Below, one piece after another: positions 10,288-18,058 of a stretch of 64,000 bases of DNA. Each line of letters starts with the position of its first letter. Position 1 is the first letter of the stretch. The notes under the pieces are model-generated. The model worked only from the letters and a program-made list of their open reading frames with translations, ran no database searches and was not told the origin of the DNA. This DNA is from Arcticibacterium luteifluviistationis (GTDB taxonomy: Bacteria; Bacteroidota; Bacteroidia; Cytophagales; Spirosomataceae): NCBI RefSeq assembly GCF_003258705.1, contig NZ_CP029480.1, positions 4,960,001 through 5,024,000 of the forward strand, given 5' to 3'. The position numbers and the translations under genes were made by a program.

Positions 10288-10591
10288 CGTTAATCAAAAT
10301 TATGATTTTCAAATATTATCTCCTGACAACAGCAATCTTCTTAGAATGGTTTATTTAGTGATATTTTTATTTTTCATTACTATAAGAAGAAAGAATACAA
10401 CTATTCATAGCCACAAAGGAGCTACTTAAGCTTTAATACTAAATAGACGATGATTACGTAGAAGATGTAGCTTAAGAAGTTAACTTTATTAGTAGACCAA
10501 GTCCTATAATCTATAGGCCTTAAAAAGAAAACACCTTAAGATATCAAAATCAGAAGGTGTAGCTTGTTAATAAGTTAAGAAGACGTAAGGC
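10288..10591. other. Intergenic stretch, terminator only
   Basis: About 300 bp of AT-rich DNA between the AraC and response-regulator genes. Apart from a possible TAnnTTTG element at 10295-10302 and the terminator at 10522-10560, I see nothing in it. Confidence 0.5.
10522..10560 (-). terminator. Terminator after the 10592-10930 response regulator
   Basis: On the minus strand, ACACCTT (complement of 10554-10560) pairs with AAGGTGT (complement of 10531-10537) across a 16-nt loop, followed by TTTTCTTTTT. Confidence 0.7.
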
Positions 10592-10930
10592 TCATAAATA
10601 TGCCATTATAGAGGCATAATTAAATGGCTTCGATATAAAAGCATCAGCACCAGAGTCAATAGCTTTTTGCTTTAAAGAACTATACGCTGATATTATAAGA
10701 AGTGTCAAGTCCGGGTAAGAAGCCTTAATCGCGGGAATTTGCTCCACACCTAATCCATCTGGAAGATTATTATCCAAAATCAAAACCGCTGGTTCTAAAT
10801 CACTCAATGCTTGCAAGCCAGTTTTAAGATTTTGCTCATAATGTGCGTCAAAAGACTGACGTTTCAGGTAACTCTGTAGCAAAAGACAAATATCTAGTTC
10901 GTCATCAATAATTAGTATCCGTTTCTTCAT
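10592..10930 (-). CDS. Single-domain response regulator (CheY-like), paralogue 1
   Basis: A stand-alone receiver domain of 112 aa: acidic pair D10/E11 region (IIDDELD), phospho-acceptor Asp53 in LILDNNLPDG, conserved Ser81 and Lys101 (ISKPF). There is no output domain, so it must act through protein partners or a phosphorelay. It closely resembles the response regulator at 13059-13403, sharing IIDDELDIC and ILDNNLPDGLG, which suggests local duplication. It stands alone at the end of a minus-strand series, with its own terminator. Confidence 0.9.
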   Translation of the reverse strand: MKKRILIIDDELDICLLLQSYLKRQSFDAHYEQNLKTGLQALSDLEPAVLILDNNLPDGLGVEQIPAIKASYPDLTLLIISAYSSLKQKAIDSGADAFISKPFNYASIMAYL

Positions 10931-11038
10931 AAATGTAAGTCTATCCTAAATTTCAATAGAAAGTTTAGTGTAATTCGAGTGTATTCAAGTAAAAAGCTAA
11001 ACCAGGTTTAACTCGGAAAAAGTAAATAAAGAACTTGA

Positions 11039-11437
11039 TTATTCATCAAGTACCTCTACCATTGCTAGTTTATCTTTATGTTCTTGCCAATCTTTTTTAG
11101 CACTTTTAGACAAGTCTCCAAAGGCCTTCAATAGCTTTTTTTGTTTGGCCTCTAATTTTTCCTTCTTCTTATTTAGCTCGGTTTCTTTTCCATCGCCCGA
11201 ATAAACAGAAAGTAGCTGCTCTACAGCTAGCAAGTCCTGATTTGTTTCTTTCAAAGACTGCTCCAGTTTTAACTTCAAACTGGTTCTTTCTGCCTCCATT
11301 TCCACAAATACGGAATCTATCGACTGAGAAAGGGAGTCCAGTTCCTGAACTCCCTTATCAGTATTTGCTTTTTTTGAATCCATTCCTATCGAAAACAGAA
11401 ACAAAACCGATATAATAACTATACCCAATACTTTCAT
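11039..11437 (-). CDS. Small exported coiled-coil protein, unknown
   Basis: Not a family I recognise. The 132 residues start with a hydrophobic segment (about 3-19, VLGIVIISVLFLFSIGM) that could be a signal peptide or anchor. The rest is Lys/Glu/Leu-rich and predicted almost entirely helical coiled coil, with heptad-like LKLKLEQSLKETNQDLLAVEQLL. It starts 3 bp after the PA2169-type gene, so the two form an operon and may share the stress role. The protein is probably periplasmic. Confidence 0.75.
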   Translation of the reverse strand: MKVLGIVIISVLFLFSIGMDSKKANTDKGVQELDSLSQSIDSVFVEMEAERTSLKLKLEQSLKETNQDLLAVEQLLSVYSGDGKETELNKKKEKLEAKQKKLLKAFGDLSKSAKKDWQEHKDKLAMVEVLDE

Positions 11438-11440
11438 AAT

Positions 11441-11902
11441 TTATGCTTCTTCTAATTCTTTGGCTTCTTCAATAATTCTTAGCGACTTCTTTATGTCGTC
11501 CAGCTGACTATTTAATAGCATCCTAATTTCCACATCTACTAATCTTTCATCTTCTAGAATAGTCTCATAAGCCCCTATGATGATATTTTCGCCAAACTCA
11601 CAGCTGCCTAATAAAGCCTTTCTGTCTCTAGCTGAAATAGCTTTTTTAAGATCAATCCATGCTTGATGCACTTCCGATAAAAAAGAATTTTCATGTTCTA
11701 CTCTTTCACCTCCATACTGTGCTAAAAAAGCATTTAAAAACTCGATAGATTTCATACTATCATTAGCCATGTTTTGAAACATAACTTTGAGGTCAAAATC
11801 TGCTACTGCTGCTTCCTCCGCTACTTTTCGATATCCCGCCTCACGGTCAATCTGAAGTTCTGTCAATGTTTGTAGTGCTTTAATTTTATCTTGATTTTTC
11901 AT
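11441..11902 (-). CDS. PA2169 family four-helix-bundle protein (DUF2383)
   Basis: A 153-residue, all-helical, ferritin-like protein. The order LTELQIDREAGYRKVAEEA, then NMANDSMKSIEFLNAFLAQYGG, then SCEFGENIIIGAYETIL matches the PA2169/DUF2383 family. Its role is unknown, but it is often encoded with general stress genes. It is the first gene of a two-gene operon with the coiled-coil gene downstream. The upstream 11955-12005 region carries three copies of the window's TGTRGAA motif. Confidence 0.88.
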   Translation of the reverse strand: MKNQDKIKALQTLTELQIDREAGYRKVAEEAAVADFDLKVMFQNMANDSMKSIEFLNAFLAQYGGERVEHENSFLSEVHQAWIDLKKAISARDRKALLGSCEFGENIIIGAYETILEDERLVDVEIRMLLNSQLDDIKKSLRIIEEAKELEEA

Positions 11903-11954
11903 AATTATTGTATTGTTTGATTAAGAGAGTTAAAAGCCCGTTCCGTATAGCAAT

Positions 11955-12005
11955 CCGTAGAAATTTGTAGAATGAAGTCAAAACGGCTTATCAATAGTGT
12001 AGAAC
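11955..12005 (+). promoter_or_regulatory. Three TGTAGAA-like half-sites upstream of the PA2169 gene
   Basis: CCGTAGAAA (11955-11963) and TTGTAGAA (11965-11972) have GTAG cores exactly 10 bp apart; GTGTAGAAC (11997-12005) is a further 32 bp away, about three helical turns. They lie 53-103 bp before the gene start and read in the opposite direction to it. Confidence 0.5.
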
Positions 12006-12149
12006 GCCATACCCAACTACCCCAAATGCTACTTTTATCTTATTCTTGAACCACATCCAACATAAACTCGAAACGAAAAATCCCCAAGGAAGACCTCGAG
12101 GATTCAATACAACTATCGACAGTTGACATACATGTAGCCAGCACGCTCT

Positions 12150-12692
12150 TTACGCCACTTTAGCTCTATAATCGTACACATTTTTTAATGACCTCAAAGC
12201 TCTTCTAGCTCTAGATTTAGCCGTTCCTATTGGAATTTCCATTTCTTCTGCAGCCTCTTTATAAGTAAAACCTTCCAAATATACCATTTCAATCATCACC
12301 TTTCTTTCAGGCATAAGTTTGTCAATATGCTCTTCAATATCTGCCCCATCATGGTTTTGAAAAACCCACATCTTTGAATCATTCCCGTGATGATCTGTAT
12401 CTAATGTAAAAAATACATTTTTCGAATGCTTCCTGTAAAAATCTATCGCCGTATTACGAGCAATTTGAGCCATCCAGGTATATAAAGATCCTTTAACAGA
12501 ATTATAGTTTTTAATTTTACCAAAAACCTTAATAAAAACATCTTGAAGTAAATCAGAGACGTGCTCTGAATCTTTAATTATCCTACTTATAATTATCTGC
12601 AGCGAGTTAGAATAATTTGAATACAGATAAGTATAAGCTCGCGGATTGTTATCAATCAAGGCAAGTACAAGTTCTTTTTCTGAGTATTTCAT
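12150..12692 (-). CDS. ECF-type RNA polymerase sigma factor
   Basis: 180 aa. Region 2 (YTYLYSNYSNSLQIIISRIIKDSEHVSDLLQDVFIKVF, then YTWMAQIARNTAIDFYRK) and region 4 (MVYLEGFTYKEAAEEMEIPIGTAKSRARRALRSLK) are both complete. It directs RNA polymerase to a small set of promoters, typically envelope or stress genes. No anti-sigma gene lies next to it, so it is an orphan in this window. It is divergent from a response regulator gene and shares with it a 366-bp region carrying three TGTRGAAA sites. Confidence 0.93.
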   Translation of the reverse strand: MKYSEKELVLALIDNNPRAYTYLYSNYSNSLQIIISRIIKDSEHVSDLLQDVFIKVFGKIKNYNSVKGSLYTWMAQIARNTAIDFYRKHSKNVFFTLDTDHHGNDSKMWVFQNHDGADIEEHIDKLMPERKVMIEMVYLEGFTYKEAAEEMEIPIGTAKSRARRALRSLKNVYDYRAKVA

Positions 12693-13058
12693 TTTGATGA
12701 GGTTTTATTAGATTCTAGGTTCAATTCTGATAGAAATTTAGGTAAGTACAAGTTTCAGGCTCAGTACTTAAACTGTTTTAATAAAATTCGATTCCATTAA
12801 ACAAAAAGACTATACACGTGTGCACTTGTGGAAAAAACGCCACAGTTTACACGGTTTCTACTAGAAAAAATTACACAACTCCTCAGTTCCCAATAATCTT
12901 CAGACAGAATTCTTAAGCTTATCATCTGTTTTTCCACAGGAATGATTCTTTATTTCTTTATACTGAAACTACAAGATTGATAAAATTGAGAAACCCGTTC
13001 AATTAGTTTCCACAAGCATATTCCTAAAAATCCACTTAAAAAATCAAGACAAAGAATT
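12693..13058. promoter_or_regulatory. Divergent control region between ECF sigma factor and response regulator
   Basis: The 366-bp stretch contains exact motif copies TGTGGAAA (12827-12834), and TTTCCACA at 12931-12938 and 13007-13014 (inverted orientation). The nearest to the response regulator is 45 bp before its start; the nearest to the sigma gene is 135 bp away. No open frame of interest is present. Confidence 0.5.
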
Positions 13059-13403
13059 ATGAAAAAAGTACTTATAATAGATGATGAGCTAGACATTTGT
13101 ATGCTTTTAAAAGCCTACTTACAGAAGAATGATTTTAGTGTAAACTATGCCGTAAACCTTAAAGAAGGCATGTTGGCAATTAAAAACAACACGCCAGATA
13201 CTGTAATATTAGACAACAATCTTCCAGACGGACTGGGTATTAACACCATTGATAGTATAAAAACGGATTTTCCGGAAACTCAACTGATAATGATTTCAGC
13301 TATGACTTCTTTACAGTCAAAAGCCTTAAAAAAAGGAGCAGACTTTTTTGTTCCCAAACCATTCAAACTTAGCCATATCAGCCAATTAATTCACCAAAAC
13401 TAA
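13059..13403 (+). CDS. Single-domain response regulator (CheY-like), paralogue 2
   Basis: A 114-residue receiver domain with IIDDELD, phospho-acceptor Asp52 (VILDNNLPDG), Ser80 and Lys100 (VPKPF). It resembles the regulator at 10592-10930 far more than the one at 16806. It is the first gene of a plus-strand run with an AI-2E-type transporter gene (12 bp downstream) and an MscS gene, which links phospho-signalling to membrane-stress proteins. There is no DNA-binding domain. Confidence 0.9.
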   Translation: MKKVLIIDDELDICMLLKAYLQKNDFSVNYAVNLKEGMLAIKNNTPDTVILDNNLPDGLGINTIDSIKTDFPETQLIMISAMTSLQSKALKKGADFFVPKPFKLSHISQLIHQN

Positions 13404-13414
13404 GAACCCCTTTA

Positions 13415-14494
13415 ATGAAACTAAAGCTAAGAGACCTGCCCTCCGTATTAATAATATGTACATTACTGGCAATAGCATTAATCTATTTAAAATCAATTCT
13501 AGTCCCTATAGTTTTAGCTATTCTATTATCAGTGGCTGTACAGCCTGTAGTTACCTTTTTCAATAAAAAAGGGCTAAAAAAAAGCATCTCAAGCCTAATA
13601 GGAATCTTTGTAGTAATAGCAGTCTTCTCCTCCCTAAGCTATCTCTTCATAAATCAACTAGGTAATATTTCTGAAAATCAGGAAAAGATAATGAACAAAA
13701 TGAGTCATTATAATAAACTTGTAATTTCAGAAATGAATGAGTCTAAGATAGGCAAAAGGCTAGTCAATGTTTACAAAAGGGAAATCACTACGGAGGAGTA
13801 TATAAAAACCATTTTCAAGAACGGTTCTAGCTCTATAAATACCTCGCTAGACATTATTATAAATATTCTTTTAGTGCCTATATATATGTTTTTCTTCCTA
13901 TGCTATTCACAATTTTTCTTAGGAGCCCTTTCAAAGATTATAGCCCCATTTAATAAAATTGATTTTAAGTCCATCATTAAAAGCTCTAAAGAGGTACTGC
14001 AAGCTTACTTTACCGGTTTCATTAAAGTGGTAGGTATTTTAGCCGTTCTTAACTCTGTAGGTTTATTAATCTTAGGTGTGGAAGATGCCATCTTTTACGG
14101 CGTACTAGCGGCACTTCTAAGTGTAATTCCCTACGTTGGCGTTATAGTGGGCTCTGTACTACCTGCACTAATGGCTCTAGTAAACCATGATAGTGCTTTG
14201 AACGCCATAGGTGTGGTAGCCTGGATGAGTTTTGTACAGTTTTTAGAAGGAAATTTCATTACACCCAAAGTAGTGGGTAACCAGATAAACATTAACCCAT
14301 TTATTGTCCTAGTTTTTTTACTTATTTTCAGTAAAATCTGGGGGCTTGCAGGCCTGATAGTTGCTATTCCCGTAGCTGCCATTTTCAAAGAAGTCTGTAG
14401 GCATGTGGCTACTTTAAAACCAATATGGTTATTAATGCAATCTTTCCCTACCTCCTCTGAAAAAACAAACAGCATTCAAGAAATTCAAGAATAA
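13415..14494 (+). CDS. AI-2E family transporter (PerM/TqsA-like)
   Basis: A 359-residue polytopic inner-membrane protein with about seven to eight hydrophobic segments. The family blocks are visible: ILVPIVLAILLSVAVQPVVTFF near the N-terminus, IPYVGVIVGSVLPALMAL, and GNFITPKVVGNQININPFIVLVFLL near the C-terminus. Members export autoinducer-2 or act as Na+/H+ antiporters; which applies here is not decidable. It sits between a response regulator and an MscS channel gene (9 bp to the next start), probably one operon. Confidence 0.9.
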   Translation: MKLKLRDLPSVLIICTLLAIALIYLKSILVPIVLAILLSVAVQPVVTFFNKKGLKKSISSLIGIFVVIAVFSSLSYLFINQLGNISENQEKIMNKMSHYNKLVISEMNESKIGKRLVNVYKREITTEEYIKTIFKNGSSSINTSLDIIINILLVPIYMFFFLCYSQFFLGALSKIIAPFNKIDFKSIIKSSKEVLQAYFTGFIKVVGILAVLNSVGLLILGVEDAIFYGVLAALLSVIPYVGVIVGSVLPALMALVNHDSALNAIGVVAWMSFVQFLEGNFITPKVVGNQININPFIVLVFLLIFSKIWGLAGLIVAIPVAAIFKEVCRHVATLKPIWLLMQSFPTSSEKTNSIQEIQE

Positions 14495-14503
14495 CCTATC
14501 TTA

Positions 14504-15376
14504 ATGAACGAAATCACAGAAATACAAGAACAACTCATATCTTTTTATGAAACCTTTATCTCCGTTCTTCCAAGAATTGGGCTTGCTGTCATACTAACTC
14601 TTTTAGTTGGCTTTTTCCTAAGATTTATCCGACAGAAAATCTCTCTGATTGCCTCAAAAAGAGCCGAAGACCCTCTTATTGTAGATTTCTTTGACGAAGT
14701 CGGAAAAACGCTCAATATCATTCTTTTAATTCTCTTTTTTCTATACGTAGTAGGTCTTGAAGGACTTGCAGGAAGTATTTTAGCGGCCGCTGGAATATCT
14801 ACCTTTGTTATTGGTTTTGCCTTTAAAGATATTGGCGAAAACTTTTTAGCAGGTATAGTAATGGCATTTAAAAGACCATTTAGGGTAGGAGATATCATTG
14901 AGGTTTCTGGTGTACAAGGAACCATCCAAGAAATGAATATTAGAGATACTCAAATTAAAACTTTTGATGGAAAAGATGTTTTTATCCCTAATGGTCAAAT
15001 CCTGAAAAATCCTTTTTACAATTATACCATTGACGGATTTCTTAGAAACCAGTTTAACATTGGGATAGATTATGGCTCAGACATAGCTAAAGCTAGGAAT
15101 ATTATCCAGCAAACTATGGAGCAAATACCTGGTATAATAAAAGAGGAGAAACCACCTATCAACATGATAGCAGAGCTGGGAGCAAGTTCCATTACTATAA
15201 CTATTCAATATTGGCTAGATACTTTTGATAACAACTACTCTGGATTAGAGGTAAAATCTCAGGCAATTGCTCGAGTTTATGAAGCTTTACTTGCCAATAA
15301 TGTTAATATGCCAGGCGATGTCATAGAGCTAAAAAACTATGATACTGGAATTAGCATTTCAAACAAAGCCTCTTAA
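14504..15376 (+). CDS. Small-conductance mechanosensitive channel (MscS family)
   Basis: 290 aa. Three TM segments are followed by the pore-lining helix region (GSILAAAGISTFVIGFAFKDIGENFLAGI), then the beta domain FRVGDIIEVSGVQGTIQEMNIRDTQIKTFDGKDVFIPN, both diagnostic of MscS. It releases solutes upon hypo-osmotic shock. The stop TAA (15374-15376) interlocks with the stop of the convergent LEA-2 gene, a 4-bp tail-to-tail overlap. It is the last gene of the response regulator/AI-2E/MscS run. Confidence 0.95.
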   Translation: MNEITEIQEQLISFYETFISVLPRIGLAVILTLLVGFFLRFIRQKISLIASKRAEDPLIVDFFDEVGKTLNIILLILFFLYVVGLEGLAGSILAAAGISTFVIGFAFKDIGENFLAGIVMAFKRPFRVGDIIEVSGVQGTIQEMNIRDTQIKTFDGKDVFIPNGQILKNPFYNYTIDGFLRNQFNIGIDYGSDIAKARNIIQQTMEQIPGIIKEEKPPINMIAELGASSITITIQYWLDTFDNNYSGLEVKSQAIARVYEALLANNVNMPGDVIELKNYDTGISISNKAS

Positions 15377-16245
15377 TTTGAATTAACTAATTCTTTAAAA
15401 TTGCCTTTTACCTTTACCACCAAATTACAACCATCTATATACTCACTATTAGTTTGTAAATTCCCTTTAAATATCAAATTAACGTCTAACTCTGATTTAT
15501 TAAAAATCAATTTACTGGCATGTTTAATAATGGTTTCTTTATCCATTTGCACTGGTAAGAGGAATGTCTTGCTAGACTTAGCCGGAACCACCAAGTCTTT
15601 ACCATAAAAACCTTCTATTAGCACATCTTCTCCTTCGAAAGTAACCGCATACTCTGGGTCTTTAATAACCAGAGGCACTAGGTTTTTATTCTTTATGAGC
15701 AGTGTAAGGTTATATTTAGGACCTTCTGACCCAAAGATTTTTACAGGTTCCATGTTAGTCAATACCACCTCAGGAAGATGATAAAGAGGGAGCTTTTCTT
15801 CTGTCTTAATAAATAAAGTATCTGGCAGGAAGAAGCTAGGTTCGTTAACAACCTCTAGCATTAAACTATAAAGGCAGCTGTCTTGCTTCTGCAGCTCCTT
15901 TTGATAATTTAAGTTTTTAATTTGAGAGAGTTTTAAATTAACAGGAACAGTAAAACTAGAGCTTTTGAACGCCTTCATAGAAACTGGAACGACGGTATCC
16001 GTCTCCACTAAAGTTTCTCCACCAGCATTTATTTTGAAGTTGACATCTTTTAAATTAATAGAAAGAGCCGACCTATTTTTTAAGTCAACCCTTATTTTAA
16101 GTGTAGCATTATCTGCCCCTATTCTATTTATCTGAAGTACCGTTAATGTCATTTTAGGCAAAAAAACACCACTAAACTTATATAAAGCCCAAAAGGCTGT
16201 AAGCAAGATAAAGGCTGCAAAAAATAAAGCGTATAGTTTTTTCAT
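15373..16245 (-). CDS. LEA type 2 (WHy domain-like) membrane-anchored protein
   Basis: 290 residues with an N-terminal anchor (about 4-25) followed by two beta-rich repeats resembling LEA14/WHy domains: LKIRVDLKNRSALSINLKDVNFKINAGGETL with SMKAFKSSSFTVPVNLKL, and again LTLLIKNKNLVPLVIKDPEYAVTFEGEDVL with VVPAKSSKTFLLPV. Such proteins are linked to desiccation and cold protection. The protein is probably periplasmic. It lies tail-to-tail with mscS, overlapping by 4 bp. Similarity is judged by eye and the family is fairly divergent. Confidence 0.7.
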   Translation of the reverse strand: MKKLYALFFAAFILLTAFWALYKFSGVFLPKMTLTVLQINRIGADNATLKIRVDLKNRSALSINLKDVNFKINAGGETLVETDTVVPVSMKAFKSSSFTVPVNLKLSQIKNLNYQKELQKQDSCLYSLMLEVVNEPSFFLPDTLFIKTEEKLPLYHLPEVVLTNMEPVKIFGSEGPKYNLTLLIKNKNLVPLVIKDPEYAVTFEGEDVLIEGFYGKDLVVPAKSSKTFLLPVQMDKETIIKHASKLIFNKSELDVNLIFKGNLQTNSEYIDGCNLVVKVKGNFKELVNSN

Positions 16246-16271
16246 GATCTGTAAATCTAATAATCGTGTAA

Positions 16272-16304
16272 AAAAAAATGAGAGAAAACTCTCTCATTTT
16301 TTTT
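16272..16304 (-). terminator. Terminator after the 16324-16512 small membrane protein
   Basis: AAAAATGAGAGA and TCTCTCATTTTT form a perfect stem around a short loop, with A and T runs on the two sides (bidirectional in principle). Confidence 0.85.
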
Positions 16305-16323
16305 AATTAACCCTAAACCACTA

Positions 16324-16512
16324 TTATATTCTTATTTGAGACGACACACTATTTAGGTGACGAAACTTCTCCTTGATTTCTTCTCTGCTAAGCCCTCTTC
16401 CAAATTGATGAGCCTTATGCTTATTTATATTGTTAGAAAGCGAATTCTTCACTAGAAAGAATGCTAACGTTGATACTAAACCTACTACTAGTAAAACTAT
16501 TATCGTTTCCAT
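16324..16512 (-). CDS. Small single-pass membrane protein (62 aa), unknown
   Basis: I use the ATG at 16512; an in-frame ATG at 16533 would add seven polar residues before the TM segment. Residues 3-19 (TIIVLLVVGLVSTLAFF) form one TM helix, followed by a basic, hydrophilic tail with SREEIKEKF. No family is recognised. It has its own terminator and lies 65 bp from a strong TGTRGAAA array (16577-16651), so it is a candidate member of the stress regulon, like the other tiny membrane proteins in this window. Confidence 0.7.
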   Translation of the reverse strand: METIIVLLVVGLVSTLAFFLVKNSLSNNINKHKAHQFGRGLSREEIKEKFRHLNSVSSQIRI

Positions 16513-16576
16513 TGTATTCGTGTTTTTATACAAGGCACGCTAAAAATCAGATTCCGAGAGGCTTTTAGGGCATTTC

Positions 16577-16651
16577 TGTGGAAAAGTGTAGAAAAAAAGA
16601 AACAGATTATTCAAAACGGCTACGATTTAGCCCGCATTTCCACACTTTTCC
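16577..16651. promoter_or_regulatory. Best-preserved TGTRGAAA array: tandem plus inverted copies
   Basis: TGTGGAAA (16577-16584) and TGTAGAAA (16587-16594) are direct repeats with an exact 10-bp period. GGAAAAGTGTAGAAA (16580-16594) is matched by an inverted copy TTTCCACACTTTTCC (16637-16651), 14 of 15 identical. The array sits between the small membrane protein gene (minus) and a response regulator gene (plus, 155 bp away). Confidence 0.6.
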
Positions 16652-16805
16652 TTGCCAGGCTTATCTTTTACTACTAAACTTTGCTATAATTTCGTCTGAG
16701 AAAAAGTGAATAATAAAAAATTGTCAGGTTTTTAACTATTTTTGTTCAACACTACTCCTAACGATTGCAGTTTTATATCTTAACATTTTAATTAAATTTG
16801 GTGTA

Positions 16806-17183
16806 ATGCTGATATATCTAGTAGATGACGATCAAGAGGATCAAGAAATCTTCGACATGGCTCTTTGTGACTCAGGTGTAAAAGCTAAACTTTTATGCTT
16901 TAATGACGCAGACGCTGTTCTTAGTCAAATAAATTCAAGCCCAGTCAAACCCGACTATATTTTCTTAGACCTTAACATGCCTAAGATTAATGGCTTAGAG
17001 TGCCTCCAAATGTTTGTAAATAATAGCATTACGGCTCTAAGTAAGGTAATCATTTACTCCACAAGCTCTAACGAGAAAGACATTAAGGAAACCATGGCTC
17101 TGGGTGCTCACAATTATTTAGTTAAACCTGTAAATTTCAAAGTATTGGTGGAGTCTATCAAAAAACTTCTGAAAGCTAGCTAG
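16806..17183 (+). CDS. Single-domain response regulator (Rcp1-like)
   Basis: A 125-residue receiver with DDDQED at 7-12, phospho-acceptor Asp55 (IFLDLNMPKINGLE), Ser/Thr at 86-88 (YSTSS) and Lys107 (YLVKPVN). The longer loops and DLNMPKINGLECL wording place it with Rcp1/CheY-like regulators that pair with phytochrome- or PAS-type kinases rather than with the two paralogues near 10.6 and 13.1 kb. It probably forms an operon with the unknown gene 75 bp downstream. Confidence 0.9.
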   Translation: MLIYLVDDDQEDQEIFDMALCDSGVKAKLLCFNDADAVLSQINSSPVKPDYIFLDLNMPKINGLECLQMFVNNSITALSKVIIYSTSSNEKDIKETMALGAHNYLVKPVNFKVLVESIKKLLKAS

Positions 17184-17203
17184 GCTAAATCTATATCGCT
17201 TAT

Positions 17204-17211
17204 TGTAGAAA
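17204..17211 (+). promoter_or_regulatory. TGTAGAAA site upstream of the 17258 gene
   Basis: Exact TGTAGAAA copy, 47 bp before the ATG at 17258, in the short gap after the response regulator gene. Confidence 0.4.
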
Positions 17212-17257
17212 TATGATTCCTCATTGAGAGGAAATATTGACTCGTTTAGGGATAAAA

Positions 17258-17785
17258 ATGTCTTGGGAAAGATGGAACAAGCTTTTTGACTTATCTATCA
17301 AAAAAACAACCCAAGAGATGAACAGTCCAGTAAAAATAGTATTCGATAATTTGTCAGACTTCTATTACACCATGTTACTACGTAAAGAAGCCTACCAGCA
17401 TGCATCTCAACTTCAAAACTTCACCAACGAAGATAAAGTACTTTTTAGCTCATGTATAAAAGATAGCGAAAGCTCCATTTCTAAAATGTCGGCGAGGTTA
17501 GACGATATTTCTAACAATGTTAAAGAGTTAATTAAAGTAGAGCGACCTCCATTAAAATGTAGCTTTTATTACGCCATGGCAAAAAGCACATCCATAGTAA
17601 CTACGGTTTGCCTTTCTTTACAGCTTGGCGATACTTGGTTTATGAAAAATTTTGAAGAGTTGTTAGCCCGAACAGAAATGCGTTCGCTTCAAAACATTAA
17701 AGAAGATATTAAAGGTGGTCTTGAATGCCTAAAAGCAGGCCTTCAAAATGAACAATACATGAACAACATTATAGCTAGAGCATAA
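17258..17785 (+). CDS. Unknown helical protein beside a response regulator
   Basis: I choose the ATG at 17258 (AGGG about 7 bp upstream); the open frame also allows a TTG at 17237. The 175 residues are polar and predicted mostly helical, with no signal peptide or TM segment. FSSCIKDSESSISKMSARLDDISNNVKELI looks like a coiled-coil helix; two tryptophans lie near the N-terminus. No family is recognised. Position right after a single-domain response regulator suggests a signalling partner (for example phosphotransfer), but I see no clear Hpt histidine motif, so this is only context. Confidence 0.7.
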   Translation: MSWERWNKLFDLSIKKTTQEMNSPVKIVFDNLSDFYYTMLLRKEAYQHASQLQNFTNEDKVLFSSCIKDSESSISKMSARLDDISNNVKELIKVERPPLKCSFYYAMAKSTSIVTTVCLSLQLGDTWFMKNFEELLARTEMRSLQNIKEDIKGGLECLKAGLQNEQYMNNIIARA

Positions 17786-17939
17786 AAATGTAGATGCCAG
17801 ACTGAAGAACTTCCGCATTAACCATTTTCGGAATATCTATATATAAGTTTTTAGATTCCAAAGCGTGCTTCTTATCATGTCTTTTTAGATTAAAAAAATC
17901 CCGAGCTATAGAATCAATGCATTCCGCCTTGGCTAGCAT
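17775..17939 (-). pseudogene. Second half of a frame-disrupted small gene (or a 54-aa ORF)
   Basis: Starts with ATG at 17939 and ends at 17775, overlapping the tail of the convergent 17258 gene by 11 bp. It reads SIARDFFNLKRHDKKHALESKN and then IDIPKMVNAEVLQ, which looks like real protein. It overlaps the 46-aa ORF 17914-18054 in a frame shifted by one base. The most natural reading is one ~92-aa gene broken by a frameshift near an AAAA run at about 17945; two overlapping small genes are the alternative. Confidence 0.4.
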
Positions 17940-18054
17940 TACTTTTAATGCCTACATCTTTATGCACTTGCAGGTCTTTAAGAGGGCCTCGATTTAGAGT
18001 ACTATCTTGGTCTGAACCCAATATTGGTTCTTTGTCAAAATGAAATGTGTACAT
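17914..18054 (-). pseudogene. First half of a frame-disrupted small gene (or a 46-aa ORF)
   Basis: The ATG at 18054 lies 4 bp after the stop of the YihY gene, so it is placed as the next gene of that operon. It reads YTFHFDKEPILGSDQDSTLNRG then KDLQVHKDVG, after which the frame runs into TGA (17914-17916) while the other frame continues with plausible protein to 17775. No family is recognised for the joined product. Confidence 0.4.
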
Positions 18055-18058
18055 AATT

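Noticed and set aside
12088-12098. GGAAGACCTCG shared with 40498-40508
   Set aside because: Eleven bases only; may be a common repeat fragment, but two copies do not support more.
12017-12149. Anti-sigma gene next to the ECF sigma factor
   Set aside because: The downstream 130 bp has no open frame, and the neighbouring PA2169 and coiled-coil genes have no anti-sigma features.
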